From an uncultured bacterium (GTDB lineage: Bacteria; Vulcanimicrobiota; Xenobia; Xenobiales; Xenobiaceae): a stretch of 42,993 bases of DNA. The notes beneath the pieces are model-generated. The model did no database searches. It was given only the letters and a program-made list of their open reading frames with translations, and was not told the DNA's origin. Positions 24,538 to 32,649 of this stretch are shown piece by piece. A program made the position numbers and the translations under genes. The DNA is taken from NCBI GenBank assembly GCA_934621605.1, contig CAKTUZ010000024.1, forward strand, positions 1 through 42,993, given 5' to 3'. Numbering within the stretch: the stretch's first letter is position 1; each line of letters opens with the position of its first letter.

Positions 24538-26967
24538 TTATTTCACAAAAGCATTGCGTCTGCTTTTGGGAATAATTTCGTTGGTGTAATTGGGGCCGAT
24601 AGTTACGTCAGGCATAGGGAAGGCCTTTAAGCTAAACTGGAAGTAAAGTTCGTTTTGAACACTGCGGTAAACTAGGCTAGTCACCCAGTCGTGAGCTTCG
24701 TAATCAAGTTGATAATCTTGATAAGTAAAGCGATGGTTTACCAGATCGTAAACACTCCAGTGGCTGGCATATAGACCGTCAAATAATTGGGTACGCAAAT
24801 TGGTATCCAAATTTCTCCAAGAATGGGAACGTGGATCGTAGCTGCAGCTAGCGCCGATAAGCCAATTGTTATTGGGACGGAATTGCAAACGCGGAGTAAC
24901 ATTTTGAAATTGATCTGTCTTCAGATTATAGCCGCTGACTACAGAAAAATTGAAAACATCATCCTTAAAAAACTCGATGCCGCCGGTAAGATTCTCATAG
25001 CCAACAATGTGATCATATTGCAGAGGTGTTTCTCCGCGAGGATTGAGCCAATTATAATCTAAACGCAAAGTACCGACGTCTCCCAATTCTTGCATCCAAC
25101 CCAAACGAGTTGCCAGGGAATACATACTCTGTCCGTTGCCATAAAAGAGCTGCCTGAAGCCTGCACCGGCCAAGAAACGTCCCGAATCATATTCAAAGGA
25201 TTGATCGGGAATTTGAAAACGCAGATCATAACGATTAGTTGAATACATACTGGGCGACTCGGTAACGTGGCCTAAGCTAATAGAGGTTAATATCGGAATA
25301 TCGCCTATGAAAACAGGATGAGAGCGCAAAGTAAATTCAGGATTGCGGTTCAGGCTATAATTGCGGTCACCGTTAGTATTTTCTATTTGTAACTCACTAT
25401 CAAATAACTCACTGGTATGTCGCAAACCGATCTGATAATGAAACCTGTCGGCAGTGCGATGAGCCGTAGAAATGGTGGACATTTCAGCTTTCCAGGTAGT
25501 CGAAAGCTCCGGAGTGAGTTGTAAACTGTAATAACTACGCCAGGTATTGTTGGTATTTTCACTGCCTTTGGTATTGTAGTTTTGTGAAAAACGTAGATCC
25601 TGACGTTCATCTTTGTGTTGGAAGCTAAATAGCGAATTTATACGACTTTCATTAGTGAAACCGGGCGTTTCTGAACGATTGGAAGAAAATTCCCAAGAGA
25701 TTTTGGTCTTATCGTCAAAGCTATAGTTAATATTACTGCTTAAATCGTAACGCGAATTTATCTTATCACCATTTAAACGGTAATAATAAAAGTCACCTCC
25801 GCCTTTGTCGCCCAACGAATAGTAGTGCCTAATACCTGTACCAATGCCGGTTTTACTGTAATAATCAAGTAAAATCTGGCCGTAATTATTGTTATCGAAA
25901 ACGTAATTGAAAGTATTTCTGGCAAACCATCCGTCTACCGAGTTGCTGCCGATTTGCGGAATGATCGAATTTTGGGCGCGTCTCTGATTATCCAAAGGAA
26001 TATTCAGAGTGGGCATAGTGTAAAGACGCTTGTCTTTTAGATAAATAGACGTATTGCTGGCGATCAATTTGTCATTCGGATAGATTTCCACATATTTGGA
26101 GACAAATTTGTAATCTAACTCGTCAGTGGGCTTATCGCAGGTAGTAAAGGTAGAATCGGTAAGTACCATCTTCTCTTTAGTCCATTGCAAAGTATCGGCC
26201 CAGAAGAAGACGTCACCGTCAATGTTGCTATTTTCGTTGGTGGAAAAATCGTGACCCTGTCCGGTGACATTGTGCATAACGGTAACTTGACCATTAGGAT
26301 CGTAAGTCAGCCAGTCAGCAGCTACGAAGTTGTTATTCCAATAAACGATACATTCGCCCACAGCAGTAACTTTGCCGGTAGTTTTATCTAAAACTAAATA
26401 GTTGCAAAGCATACGAGCGCCCATGACGTCTATGGAGGCATTGCCTTCCGCTTTGATGGAATCTTCAGTGACGGTTACTTTATCGGCAATTAAGTGTACG
26501 GCACCAGTCCACGCTTGTCCGGTTGTTGTATTGTTATCGACTGATACACCGTCAGTTGAAGTTTCGGTTGGGTTATCTTCATTATGGAAAGTTAAATGTA
26601 TAGTGTTTTCTGTCCTATCACCGTATTTGCAATCGGTATAGAGACCGTTATTATCGACAGGAGTGGAGGTAGAAGTAAAGGCATTGTTGCTCGGTTGAGC
26701 AAAAAAACGGCCGTAACCGCCGATAAAACCTTCTAAATCGGGGTTATTTTCGGTTAACTGTTGAGCATCTTCTAAACGTTCCAAGCGAGGTAAAACGGTA
26801 TTAAAAGGATTGAGGAAGGAGCCGTTTTGCGGAGACTGATAAAATTTAGGAGTGAAAGCGTCTTCTTCGGGTTGTTGAGCTAAAACTTGGCCAACACAAA
26901 ACAGACTGCAGGCCATAACAGTCACTGCTGCCGTCAGATATTTGCCGGAAGACGCTCCTAAATTCAT
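24538..26967 (-). CDS. lptD: LptD-type LPS assembly outer-membrane protein
   Basis: The protein delivers LPS to the outer leaflet of the outer membrane. A signal peptide covers about 1-30 (cleavage near VLA). An OstA-type beta-jellyroll lies about residues 150-260 (AVHLIADKVTVTEDSIKAEGN, LDKTTGKVTAVGECIVYW, ADWLTYDPNGQVT). The rest is an aromatic-rich repeating beta-strand pattern (RHYYSLGD, FYYYRLNG, LRFSQNYN) of a 26-strand barrel, ending near NAFVK. At 809 residues it has the length of E. coli LptD. It probably needs a lipoprotein partner; the gene immediately upstream encodes one. No obvious paired cysteines like those of E. coli LptD stand out, which is a difference worth noting. Confidence 0.9.
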   Translation of the reverse strand: MNLGASSGKYLTAAVTVMACSLFCVGQVLAQQPEEDAFTPKFYQSPQNGSFLNPFNTVLPRLERLEDAQQLTENNPDLEGFIGGYGRFFAQPSNNAFTSTSTPVDNNGLYTDCKYGDRTENTIHLTFHNEDNPTETSTDGVSVDNNTTTGQAWTGAVHLIADKVTVTEDSIKAEGNASIDVMGARMLCNYLVLDKTTGKVTAVGECIVYWNNNFVAADWLTYDPNGQVTVMHNVTGQGHDFSTNENSNIDGDVFFWADTLQWTKEKMVLTDSTFTTCDKPTDELDYKFVSKYVEIYPNDKLIASNTSIYLKDKRLYTMPTLNIPLDNQRRAQNSIIPQIGSNSVDGWFARNTFNYVFDNNNYGQILLDYYSKTGIGTGIRHYYSLGDKGGGDFYYYRLNGDKINSRYDLSSNINYSFDDKTKISWEFSSNRSETPGFTNESRINSLFSFQHKDERQDLRFSQNYNTKGSENTNNTWRSYYSLQLTPELSTTWKAEMSTISTAHRTADRFHYQIGLRHTSELFDSELQIENTNGDRNYSLNRNPEFTLRSHPVFIGDIPILTSISLGHVTESPSMYSTNRYDLRFQIPDQSFEYDSGRFLAGAGFRQLFYGNGQSMYSLATRLGWMQELGDVGTLRLDYNWLNPRGETPLQYDHIVGYENLTGGIEFFKDDVFNFSVVSGYNLKTDQFQNVTPRLQFRPNNNWLIGASCSYDPRSHSWRNLDTNLRTQLFDGLYASHWSVYDLVNHRFTYQDYQLDYEAHDWVTSLVYRSVQNELYFQFSLKAFPMPDVTIGPNYTNEIIPKSRRNAFVK

Positions 26968-27031
26968 AATAAATAATAGTTCCTTATCAGTAAGTTATTC
27001 TAACGCTCAAGAAAGGCCGACCGACTTTTGA

Positions 27032-27757
27032 TTATTCGTAAGGATAGCTGATCGAAACTTCAAAAGTATCGATATCAAAATTTGCATAGGGAAAAGCTGC
27101 GTCCAGGTCGTTGTGAGAAATCCAGTCGTTTAGGTAATCGTTAGGATAAATAGACGGAATGGGGCTGACTATACCGTACAGTTTATCTATATTTAGAGTG
27201 TATAAACTATTGGAATTTAGATTGTCGCCCATAAAGTCAATCACGCGGCCTAAGTAAGCGTCACTGGTATTATCCGTAGTTACCACTTGAGCTGAAAAAT
27301 TGGAATTGACTATATACTGATTTAAGTAGGTGTTAGAGTCGTAAGTATCAAGCAAGATGTTGATACTGCGCCCGTCTGAGCTGATTGAGCCTTCGGGGTT
27401 GAGACTACCAACTTGGTAGAAAGTAAAGCCGGCATTGGGCAAATTGGCCTGGCGAGTATACCAGTCAAAATTGATGCCGTCGAATCTGATAAAGTCTGTA
27501 AAAGTATCGGAATCTGTTACTTCTATGGCGCTGCCGGTAGAATTGAGCAAAATTGCGTAGAATCCGTTGCTTTCGGTATCAATCTTTCCATTAGGATTGA
27601 CCGTAAGCGTAAAACGCAAGCAAGGTGAGCCGCTGCTATTGGGAATAGAAGAAAACTTAGGGCCGGTATCGGAAGCGCAGCCACCAATACCTAAGATTAC
27701 GGCTCCGCTTAAAAAGAAGGTCAAAGCTCCACCCAGAACAGCCGATTTGTTAAGCAT
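27032..27757 (-). CDS. Predicted lipoprotein of unknown function, upstream of lptD
   Basis: The 241-residue protein has a lipoprotein signal peptide: MLNKSAVLGGALTFFLSG... with the lipobox LGIGGC, giving Cys27 as the acylated residue. The mature part is rich in Asn, Ser, Asp, Tyr and Thr and has a beta-strand-like pattern (FRFTLTVNPNG, INILLDTYDSNTYLNQYIV, LYTLNIDKLYGIV). I do not recognise a family. It lies 64 bp upstream of lptD on the same strand, so it is probably cotranscribed. It could be an LptE-like partner of LptD by position only; the sequence itself does not show LptE similarity. Confidence 0.72.
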   Translation of the reverse strand: MLNKSAVLGGALTFFLSGAVILGIGGCASDTGPKFSSIPNSSGSPCLRFTLTVNPNGKIDTESNGFYAILLNSTGSAIEVTDSDTFTDFIRFDGINFDWYTRQANLPNAGFTFYQVGSLNPEGSISSDGRSINILLDTYDSNTYLNQYIVNSNFSAQVVTTDNTSDAYLGRVIDFMGDNLNSNSLYTLNIDKLYGIVSPIPSIYPNDYLNDWISHNDLDAAFPYANFDIDTFEVSISYPYE

Positions 27758-28040
27758 TTCGATCTAACCCGCCAATTAAAAATATAAATAGAAAAAATCC
27801 GCGCCTTATTCGCTCAAGGCGGACAAAATCTTTTTTTAGTTTTAGGTTAAATCCTTGTCAGCTTGTTCACTTGACTTAAGAATAATGCGATACTATGAGC
27901 GAAACAGTTGCATATGACCGGTATAATCATTAAAAAAGGCGGCAGAGGATAGCCTAGAAAGTAAGAGAAACTGTGGCCGCTAGTTGTAATTTTTGCATAG
28001 AAGTCAGTTTAGTACAGAAAAAAAACGGAGGTCATTAAGG

Positions 28041-29726
28041 TTGACCAAATTGGAAGAAAAGAAGGCGGCTGCGACTGAGGATCAGGCAGAACGTAAGATT
28101 GGTTGTTGGTTGCATAAGATTTTATTAGGCAACAGCTATATAAGTATGATGATTTTAGGCGCTTTGTCTGGCGTTTTACTTAGCTTATGTTTTCCCTTTT
28201 TACGCTGGTGGCCGCTGGTTTTTGTAGCTTTGGTGCCTTTTTTGTTAGGGATTGTTAGTGCAAAAGAAGGCAAAAAAGCCTTGATTTTGGGTGGATCTTT
28301 TGGCTTTGTACTTCATGTTATTTCTATGTATTGGCTGAAAGTTTTCGGTTGGGGAGCACCCGTAGCTTTAGCTGTAGAAAAAGCTGTTATTCCTGCTCTT
28401 ATGGCCTGGTTACTCGTTAAATTGCGTTCTAAACAGGCAAATTTTTGTCTTTATGCCGTGGGTTTTGCTTCACTTTACACTTTAGCAGAGTATTTGCAAA
28501 CTGTGGGTGTTTTTGGTATAAACTGGGCTCTTTTGTCGATATCTTTAGCTAGAGTGCCTTTACTGTTGCAAACTAACAGTTTGTGGGGAATGTGGGGCTT
28601 GAGTTTTGCTATAGCCTTAATAAATGTTGGTCTGGCAGAAATTGTGTGGTGTATTGTTCGTCGCCGCATCTTTGCTTCTAAAACTGCAGAAGTTGTCCAA
28701 CTGGAGCAAAGCCAAGTTTGTGCCGATAATAAGTCTGCTGACGACCATAATACATATCGTGGAATAAAAAGCTGGGCTTATGTAAGCGCTTCGCTTTGGG
28801 CTTTTATTATTATCTGGGGTACGGTAACTTTATCTCAAGCTCCGTCTTTAGCTGAGCAAGCTAAACAACCTGGCGCGGTAAAGTGGGGGCTTATTCAGCT
28901 TTCTATTCCGCAAGAAAAACGCTTCCATCCGTTTTTTGCTGACGAAAATTTTGAGGCTTTGGGGGAAGCCAGTCGCCAAGCTATTAAAGAAGGCGCCGAA
29001 ATTATAGGCTGGCCGGAAACTTCCGTTCCTTATCGTCAGTTTTTGGATGATAATTATTATAAACTTCAGATGAGGCGTCTTATCCGTCGTAATTCCGCTT
29101 GGTATTTGGTTGGCTCTATTGAAAGTGCTCCCGATAACGGTTCTTACAATGCCATTAGTACCTGGGATAATGTAGGCATTTATCGCGAACGCTATAATAA
29201 ATGGAATATTGTACCTTTTGGTGAATATTTGCCAGGACGCGAATACTGGCCAGAATGGATTCCCGGCGTCAAGTTAGTTATGAACTATAAACCAGGCGAG
29301 GGAAGTTGTGCTTTACAAGTTAAAGACCATAAAGTTGGCGTACTTATTTGCTTTGAATCGATGTGTACTTGGGTAGCTAGGCAGCATGTGCTTAAAGGCG
29401 CTGAAGTTCTTTTTGCACCTACTAATGACGCTTGGTTTAAAGAAACTGCCGAATTACCGGGCCATTTTGATATAGATATTATGCGTGCTGTAGAATTAGC
29501 TCGCCCTGTCCTTCCTGTAGGTAATACTGGTATTTCTGGCTTTATCGATAGATATGGTCGTGTTCAGCAAGAGTCGGCCATTAACGAAAAAAATATTATG
29601 GTCGATTATGTTGTGCCTAATAGCGTCTTGACGCTTTACGCTCGCTGTGGCGATTGGCAAGTGCTTATTTATGCTTTGCTGCTTATAGGATGCTTTGCTT
29701 ATACAAAACGCAATCAATGCGAATAA
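28041..29726 (+). CDS. lnt: Apolipoprotein N-acyltransferase
   Basis: The enzyme adds the third acyl chain to lipoproteins in the inner membrane. I chose TTG at 28041, preceded by CGGAGG at 28026-28031; an in-frame TTG at 27993 would add 16 residues with no ribosome site. Membrane segments occupy about 38-60, 70-75, 80-100, 120-145, 150-170 and 185-205, and a cytosolic linker precedes the nitrilase-like domain. The catalytic triad is visible as Glu326 (GWPETSVP), Lys387 (YNKWNIVPFGEYLP) and Cys437 (LICFES). The 561-residue length is slightly above the usual 510-520. It works with the lipoprotein system implied by the gene at 27032. Confidence 0.95.
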   Translation: MTKLEEKKAAATEDQAERKIGCWLHKILLGNSYISMMILGALSGVLLSLCFPFLRWWPLVFVALVPFLLGIVSAKEGKKALILGGSFGFVLHVISMYWLKVFGWGAPVALAVEKAVIPALMAWLLVKLRSKQANFCLYAVGFASLYTLAEYLQTVGVFGINWALLSISLARVPLLLQTNSLWGMWGLSFAIALINVGLAEIVWCIVRRRIFASKTAEVVQLEQSQVCADNKSADDHNTYRGIKSWAYVSASLWAFIIIWGTVTLSQAPSLAEQAKQPGAVKWGLIQLSIPQEKRFHPFFADENFEALGEASRQAIKEGAEIIGWPETSVPYRQFLDDNYYKLQMRRLIRRNSAWYLVGSIESAPDNGSYNAISTWDNVGIYRERYNKWNIVPFGEYLPGREYWPEWIPGVKLVMNYKPGEGSCALQVKDHKVGVLICFESMCTWVARQHVLKGAEVLFAPTNDAWFKETAELPGHFDIDIMRAVELARPVLPVGNTGISGFIDRYGRVQQESAINEKNIMVDYVVPNSVLTLYARCGDWQVLIYALLLIGCFAYTKRNQCE

Positions 29727-29761
29727 GCGCTATTATTTTTGTGCTTTTGCTTACTCGTTTG

Positions 29762-30398
29762 CTTGCGTAGTTTTTCGACCTAGAAACGCTAATTAGTGTT
29801 CGGCCCGCCAGTTAGCTATTCTAAACGGCCAATATTCTTCGCCTTCCATAGCCACTGCTTCCGCCTGTTGGTTAAAAACTATGAGCCTAACTGTGTTGCG
29901 CAACCTTAAAGAGCTGTACACAACGAACCCAGCGAGGACTTAGCTTTTGGCAGTTGGCCGGTATGGCTGCGAGCTGAAGGCGAGCAGACGCCGACCGACC
30001 GTGCCGAAGCTTTGGACGAGCTTACAAACACTGAAAGTATCCGTTTCGACACAAATAAGCGGAGTTTAGCCTATAGTAAAGCGTAAGGCTTTTCTACGCC
30101 TGGAGCTTGCTATAGGCGTAAACGCAGCCAGCAAAACTGAGAAACGGAGACTTTGTTCACTGATACCTTAGTATCGCTTTTCGCTTTGAAATGTTCGCTT
30201 GTTATAAAATGAACACGCTATAAGCGCATAAAACCGCACTTACCTAAATGAAATTTATAGCCGCTAAAAATGTTCGTTATACCCACCGGAGAAAACTTTA
30301 TCGCGTTAGCGATCTTTCGAGGAGGGATATAACTAATCAATCAACGAGGCTATAAATTTAGCACCAACATGCATAGCGCAAAAAAAATCGCACATTTT
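29762..30398 (+). repeat. Structured repeat element, copy A (between lnt and AlbA_2 gene)
   Basis: This 700-bp gene-free stretch is almost filled by an element of about 640 bp. Its modules in order are: a conserved 5' block (TGCGTAGTTTTTC and CGGCCCGCC); a branched hairpin (about 29943-30012); a long hairpin with arms 30034-30047 and 30141-30154 (CCGTTTC/GAAACGG core) enclosing a second stem GCCTATAG/CTATAGGC; a small stem GATAC-CTTA-GTATC; and a hairpin with arms 30251-30262 and 30348-30359 (AAATTTATAGCC/GGCTATAAATTT). It is highly similar to copy B over the same order. No coding sequence is supported in this interval. Confidence 0.9.
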
Positions 30399-30427
30399 TG
30401 CTCAAAGGTGCTTGACAGGGTAGGCGC

Positions 30428-31861
30428 TTATCTAAGTGTTGAAGTGACATATTTTTGTTTTGAACTTTTAGGTTTCTCTGGCAAAGTAAGTTTTAATTTT
30501 CCAGCTTCAATCAAAGGTTGTATAAGCTTTGACATTACAAAATTGCGAGATTTACCTAAAAACTCTGTTAGTTCAAGGCGGGTTTTGGGTTGGCGACAAT
30601 ATTCTAAAATGGCTTCTTCTGATGTATTATCCTTGTTTAAGCTGCTATTGTACATGACAACCTTAAATTCACCTTGTTTTGCATAAAAGAGCGGTAGTGG
30701 CAAATTGGCAACAGCAAATTCATGGCGCATAGTAGGAATCCCCGAATAACGATTTTCCGTAACTTTAAGCAATTCAAGTATATTAGCTAAAGCTGCATTT
30801 CTAGTATCCGGCCTGACTTTTCCCAAATTGTCAATTTTTAGTCTCCCGTAAAGTCCACCACTATTTTTCACTTCCAGTCTGTCTCGATACATTTCTAAAC
30901 GGATGGGAATATTTTCTGTATATACACTATAGTCTCTATGTACTAAAGCATTTAATATAGCTTCTCTAACAGCTTTGAGAGGATATTCAGGTTTGTCAAT
31001 GCGGCGTCCGTTATCATCTATAATAGTTTTTGTCCTACTATTGCGACGCACAAAGTCTACAGCTTCTTCTAACATATCTGGTATGGAGCCGGTTATACGT
31101 TCATTATCTAAAAAGCGTTCTTGTTCGCTGCCAAGTTCTCCAATTTCTGTTCCAGGTAAGGAAATAGCCGTTATGCAAAGTTGGGGAAAGTAGGCTTGAG
31201 GATAATGAGCAAATGTCAATAAACCGGCCAAGGTAAATTGAGATCCTGAAGTTACGCCCAGTAGTTCTAAAATTTCTTTATCAGAGAGATGTTTTGCCAA
31301 ATTTTTGCGTTCATGTTTAACCGCCGTTAAATACTTGGTCAGTCGTTCTTTATCTAAAAATTTAGTTTTTATTTCGCCAACAGTACGCAAGTCGTCGCGA
31401 ATGCGTTTGCGAAAAGCTTCATAGCTGTAAACTTCGTATTCGCTCATCGGCTCATCCGACTCGCCAACGCGAACATAAGAGCCCTTTATGCGTCCAACTC
31501 CTCTATAAAAAACTGGTCTTTCTGATATGTCTACACTTGGTATTTCTGCAGAAACTACTATGTTATTATCAACTTCACATATAGTAAAAAGCGCTCGCAC
31601 AGCTGGTTCCATTTGTTTGCATTGTTCGGTAACTTTTTTTTGCAAATCTTGAGCGTCGTATACACCGTTGATTTTGTATCCAGACTTTTCATCTATGCCA
31701 AATATCAAAATTCCGCCTTCGTCCTGATTAGAAAAAGCTGAAAGCGTATCGTAAAGTTTAGTTGGACATCCGTGTTCGGCTGATTTTAGTTCTATTGTTT
31801 GACTTTCTGTTTTTTGGCTTTGTATCTTACTAATCAACTGTTTCAGTTCTTCCGCTTGCAT
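30428..31861 (-). CDS. AlbA_2/Schlafen-type ATP-binding regulator (RecG-like annotation family)
   Basis: The protein has 477 residues. The N terminus (about 10-130) carries an AlbA_2 (Schlafen-type) domain: TIELKSAEHG, LYDTLSAFSNQDEGGILIFGIDEK. The middle (about 280-400) has an HATPase-like fold: REAILNALVHRDYS, RLEMYRDRLEVKNSGGLYGR. The C terminus (about 430-477) looks like a winged helix (EEAILEYCRQPKTRLELTEFLGK). Such proteins are often labelled RecG-like but lack helicase motifs; many are transcription regulators or accessories of defence loci. A GAGGT ribosome site lies 7 bases before the ATG at 31861. Five phased 21-bp repeats lie upstream (31925-32029), which suggests self-regulation. 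It is enclosed by direct repeat copies A and B. Confidence 0.9.
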   Translation of the reverse strand: MQAEELKQLISKIQSQKTESQTIELKSAEHGCPTKLYDTLSAFSNQDEGGILIFGIDEKSGYKINGVYDAQDLQKKVTEQCKQMEPAVRALFTICEVDNNIVVSAEIPSVDISERPVFYRGVGRIKGSYVRVGESDEPMSEYEVYSYEAFRKRIRDDLRTVGEIKTKFLDKERLTKYLTAVKHERKNLAKHLSDKEILELLGVTSGSQFTLAGLLTFAHYPQAYFPQLCITAISLPGTEIGELGSEQERFLDNERITGSIPDMLEEAVDFVRRNSRTKTIIDDNGRRIDKPEYPLKAVREAILNALVHRDYSVYTENIPIRLEMYRDRLEVKNSGGLYGRLKIDNLGKVRPDTRNAALANILELLKVTENRYSGIPTMRHEFAVANLPLPLFYAKQGEFKVVMYNSSLNKDNTSEEAILEYCRQPKTRLELTEFLGKSRNFVMSKLIQPLIEAGKLKLTLPEKPKSSKQKYVTSTLR

Positions 31862-31924
31862 TTTGCTTACCTCATAGCGTCTTTATAACGACATGATCCT
31901 ATAAATTTTGAATTTAGTCAACGG

Positions 31925-32029
31925 AATTTACACTTAAAATTTAAAGTTTGAATACTAAAAATGATAGTTTGAACACTATTTGGCAAAATTTGCACACTAA
32001 AATTCAGAGTTTGAATACTGAATTCAAAC
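31925..32029. repeat. Five direct repeats of exactly 21 bp upstream of the AlbA_2 gene
   Basis: Units start at 31925, 31946, 31967, 31988 and 32009. Each has a conserved first half near GTTTGAATACT (variants GTTTGAACACT, ATTTGCACACT, and a weaker first unit AATTTACACTT) and a variable second half. The last unit also forms an inverted pair, GTTTGAAT at 32009-32016 with ATTCAAAC at 32022-32029. Twenty-one bases equal two helical turns, so a protein bound to each unit would sit on one face of the DNA. The array lies 64-168 bp upstream of the AlbA_2 start, where an operator is expected. Confidence 0.8.
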
Positions 32030-32038
32030 TTGCTTGTT

Positions 32039-32618
32039 TATTGCGTAGTTTTTCAGCTTAGAGACGCCGATAGTGTACGGTCCGCCCGTTGGTAAAAAAA
32101 TACGCGTGTAACTGTGTTGCGCAATACAAACGTGTTAAGCGCAAACAAACTTGGTGTAGTCCTTGGCTTCGGCCAATTGACGGTATGGCTGCTCGTTTAC
32201 GAGCAGACGCCGGCAATCAGGCCTGAAGCCTTGGACGTAACCGACAAATACTGAAAGTCTCCGTTTCGGCACATTTAAAGCGAAGTTTAGCCTATAGCAA
32301 AGCGTAAGGCTTTTCTATGCCTGGAGCTTGCTATAGGCGTAAACGCAGCTAACAAACCTGAGAAACGGAGACTTTTGTTCACTGATACCTTAGTATCGCT
32401 TTTCGCTTTGAAATGTTCGCTTACTATGAAATGAATAGGCTATAAACATTTGCTTAAATGAAATTTATAGCCGCCACAAAATGTTCGTTATACCCACCGG
32501 AGAAAACTTTATCGCGCTAGCGCTCTTTCGAGGAGGGATATAACGAACTAAACAACGAGGCTATAAATTTAGCACAAACATGCATTAGCGCAAAAATTCG
32601 CACATTTTGGCGACTTTT
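32039..32618 (+). repeat. Structured repeat element, copy B (between AlbA_2 gene and helicase)
   Basis: This fills most of the 790-bp gap between 31861 and 32650 and repeats copy A in the same orientation and module order. The branched hairpin has the tip GCTGCTCGTTTACGAGCAGAC, which is perfect here, and arms GGCTTCGGCC/GGCCTGAAGCC at 32165-32174 and 32220-32230. The long hairpin has perfect 14-bp arms (32254-32267 and 32362-32375). The last hairpin has outer arms 32461-32472/32559-32570 and a perfect 10-bp inner stem 32483-32492/32539-32548. Differences from copy A in the branched hairpin keep the pairing. No coding sequence is supported in this interval. Confidence 0.9.
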
Positions 32619-32649
32619 TCTGTATGCACCATTTTTGGACTAGGATATT

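Noticed and set aside
27798..27838. A terminator before lnt (stem near CGCCTT/AAGGCG and a T7 run)
   Set aside because: It lies between two divergent genes, so neither strand has a gene to terminate, and the T-run starts several bases after the stem. It may be a leader structure but is unsupported.
29762..30398. A retron or group II intron RNA
   Set aside because: No reverse transcriptase gene lies in the window, and the hairpins do not match the domain pattern of a group II intron.
30369..30686. A plus-strand gene opposite the AlbA_2 gene end
   Set aside because: It is the shadow of the AlbA_2 coding sequence and repeat A; the minus-strand protein has clear domains.
31925..32029. A short CRISPR-like array or plasmid iterons
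   Set aside because: The repeat unit is 21 bp with no unique spacers, and there is no cas gene or replication initiator nearby.
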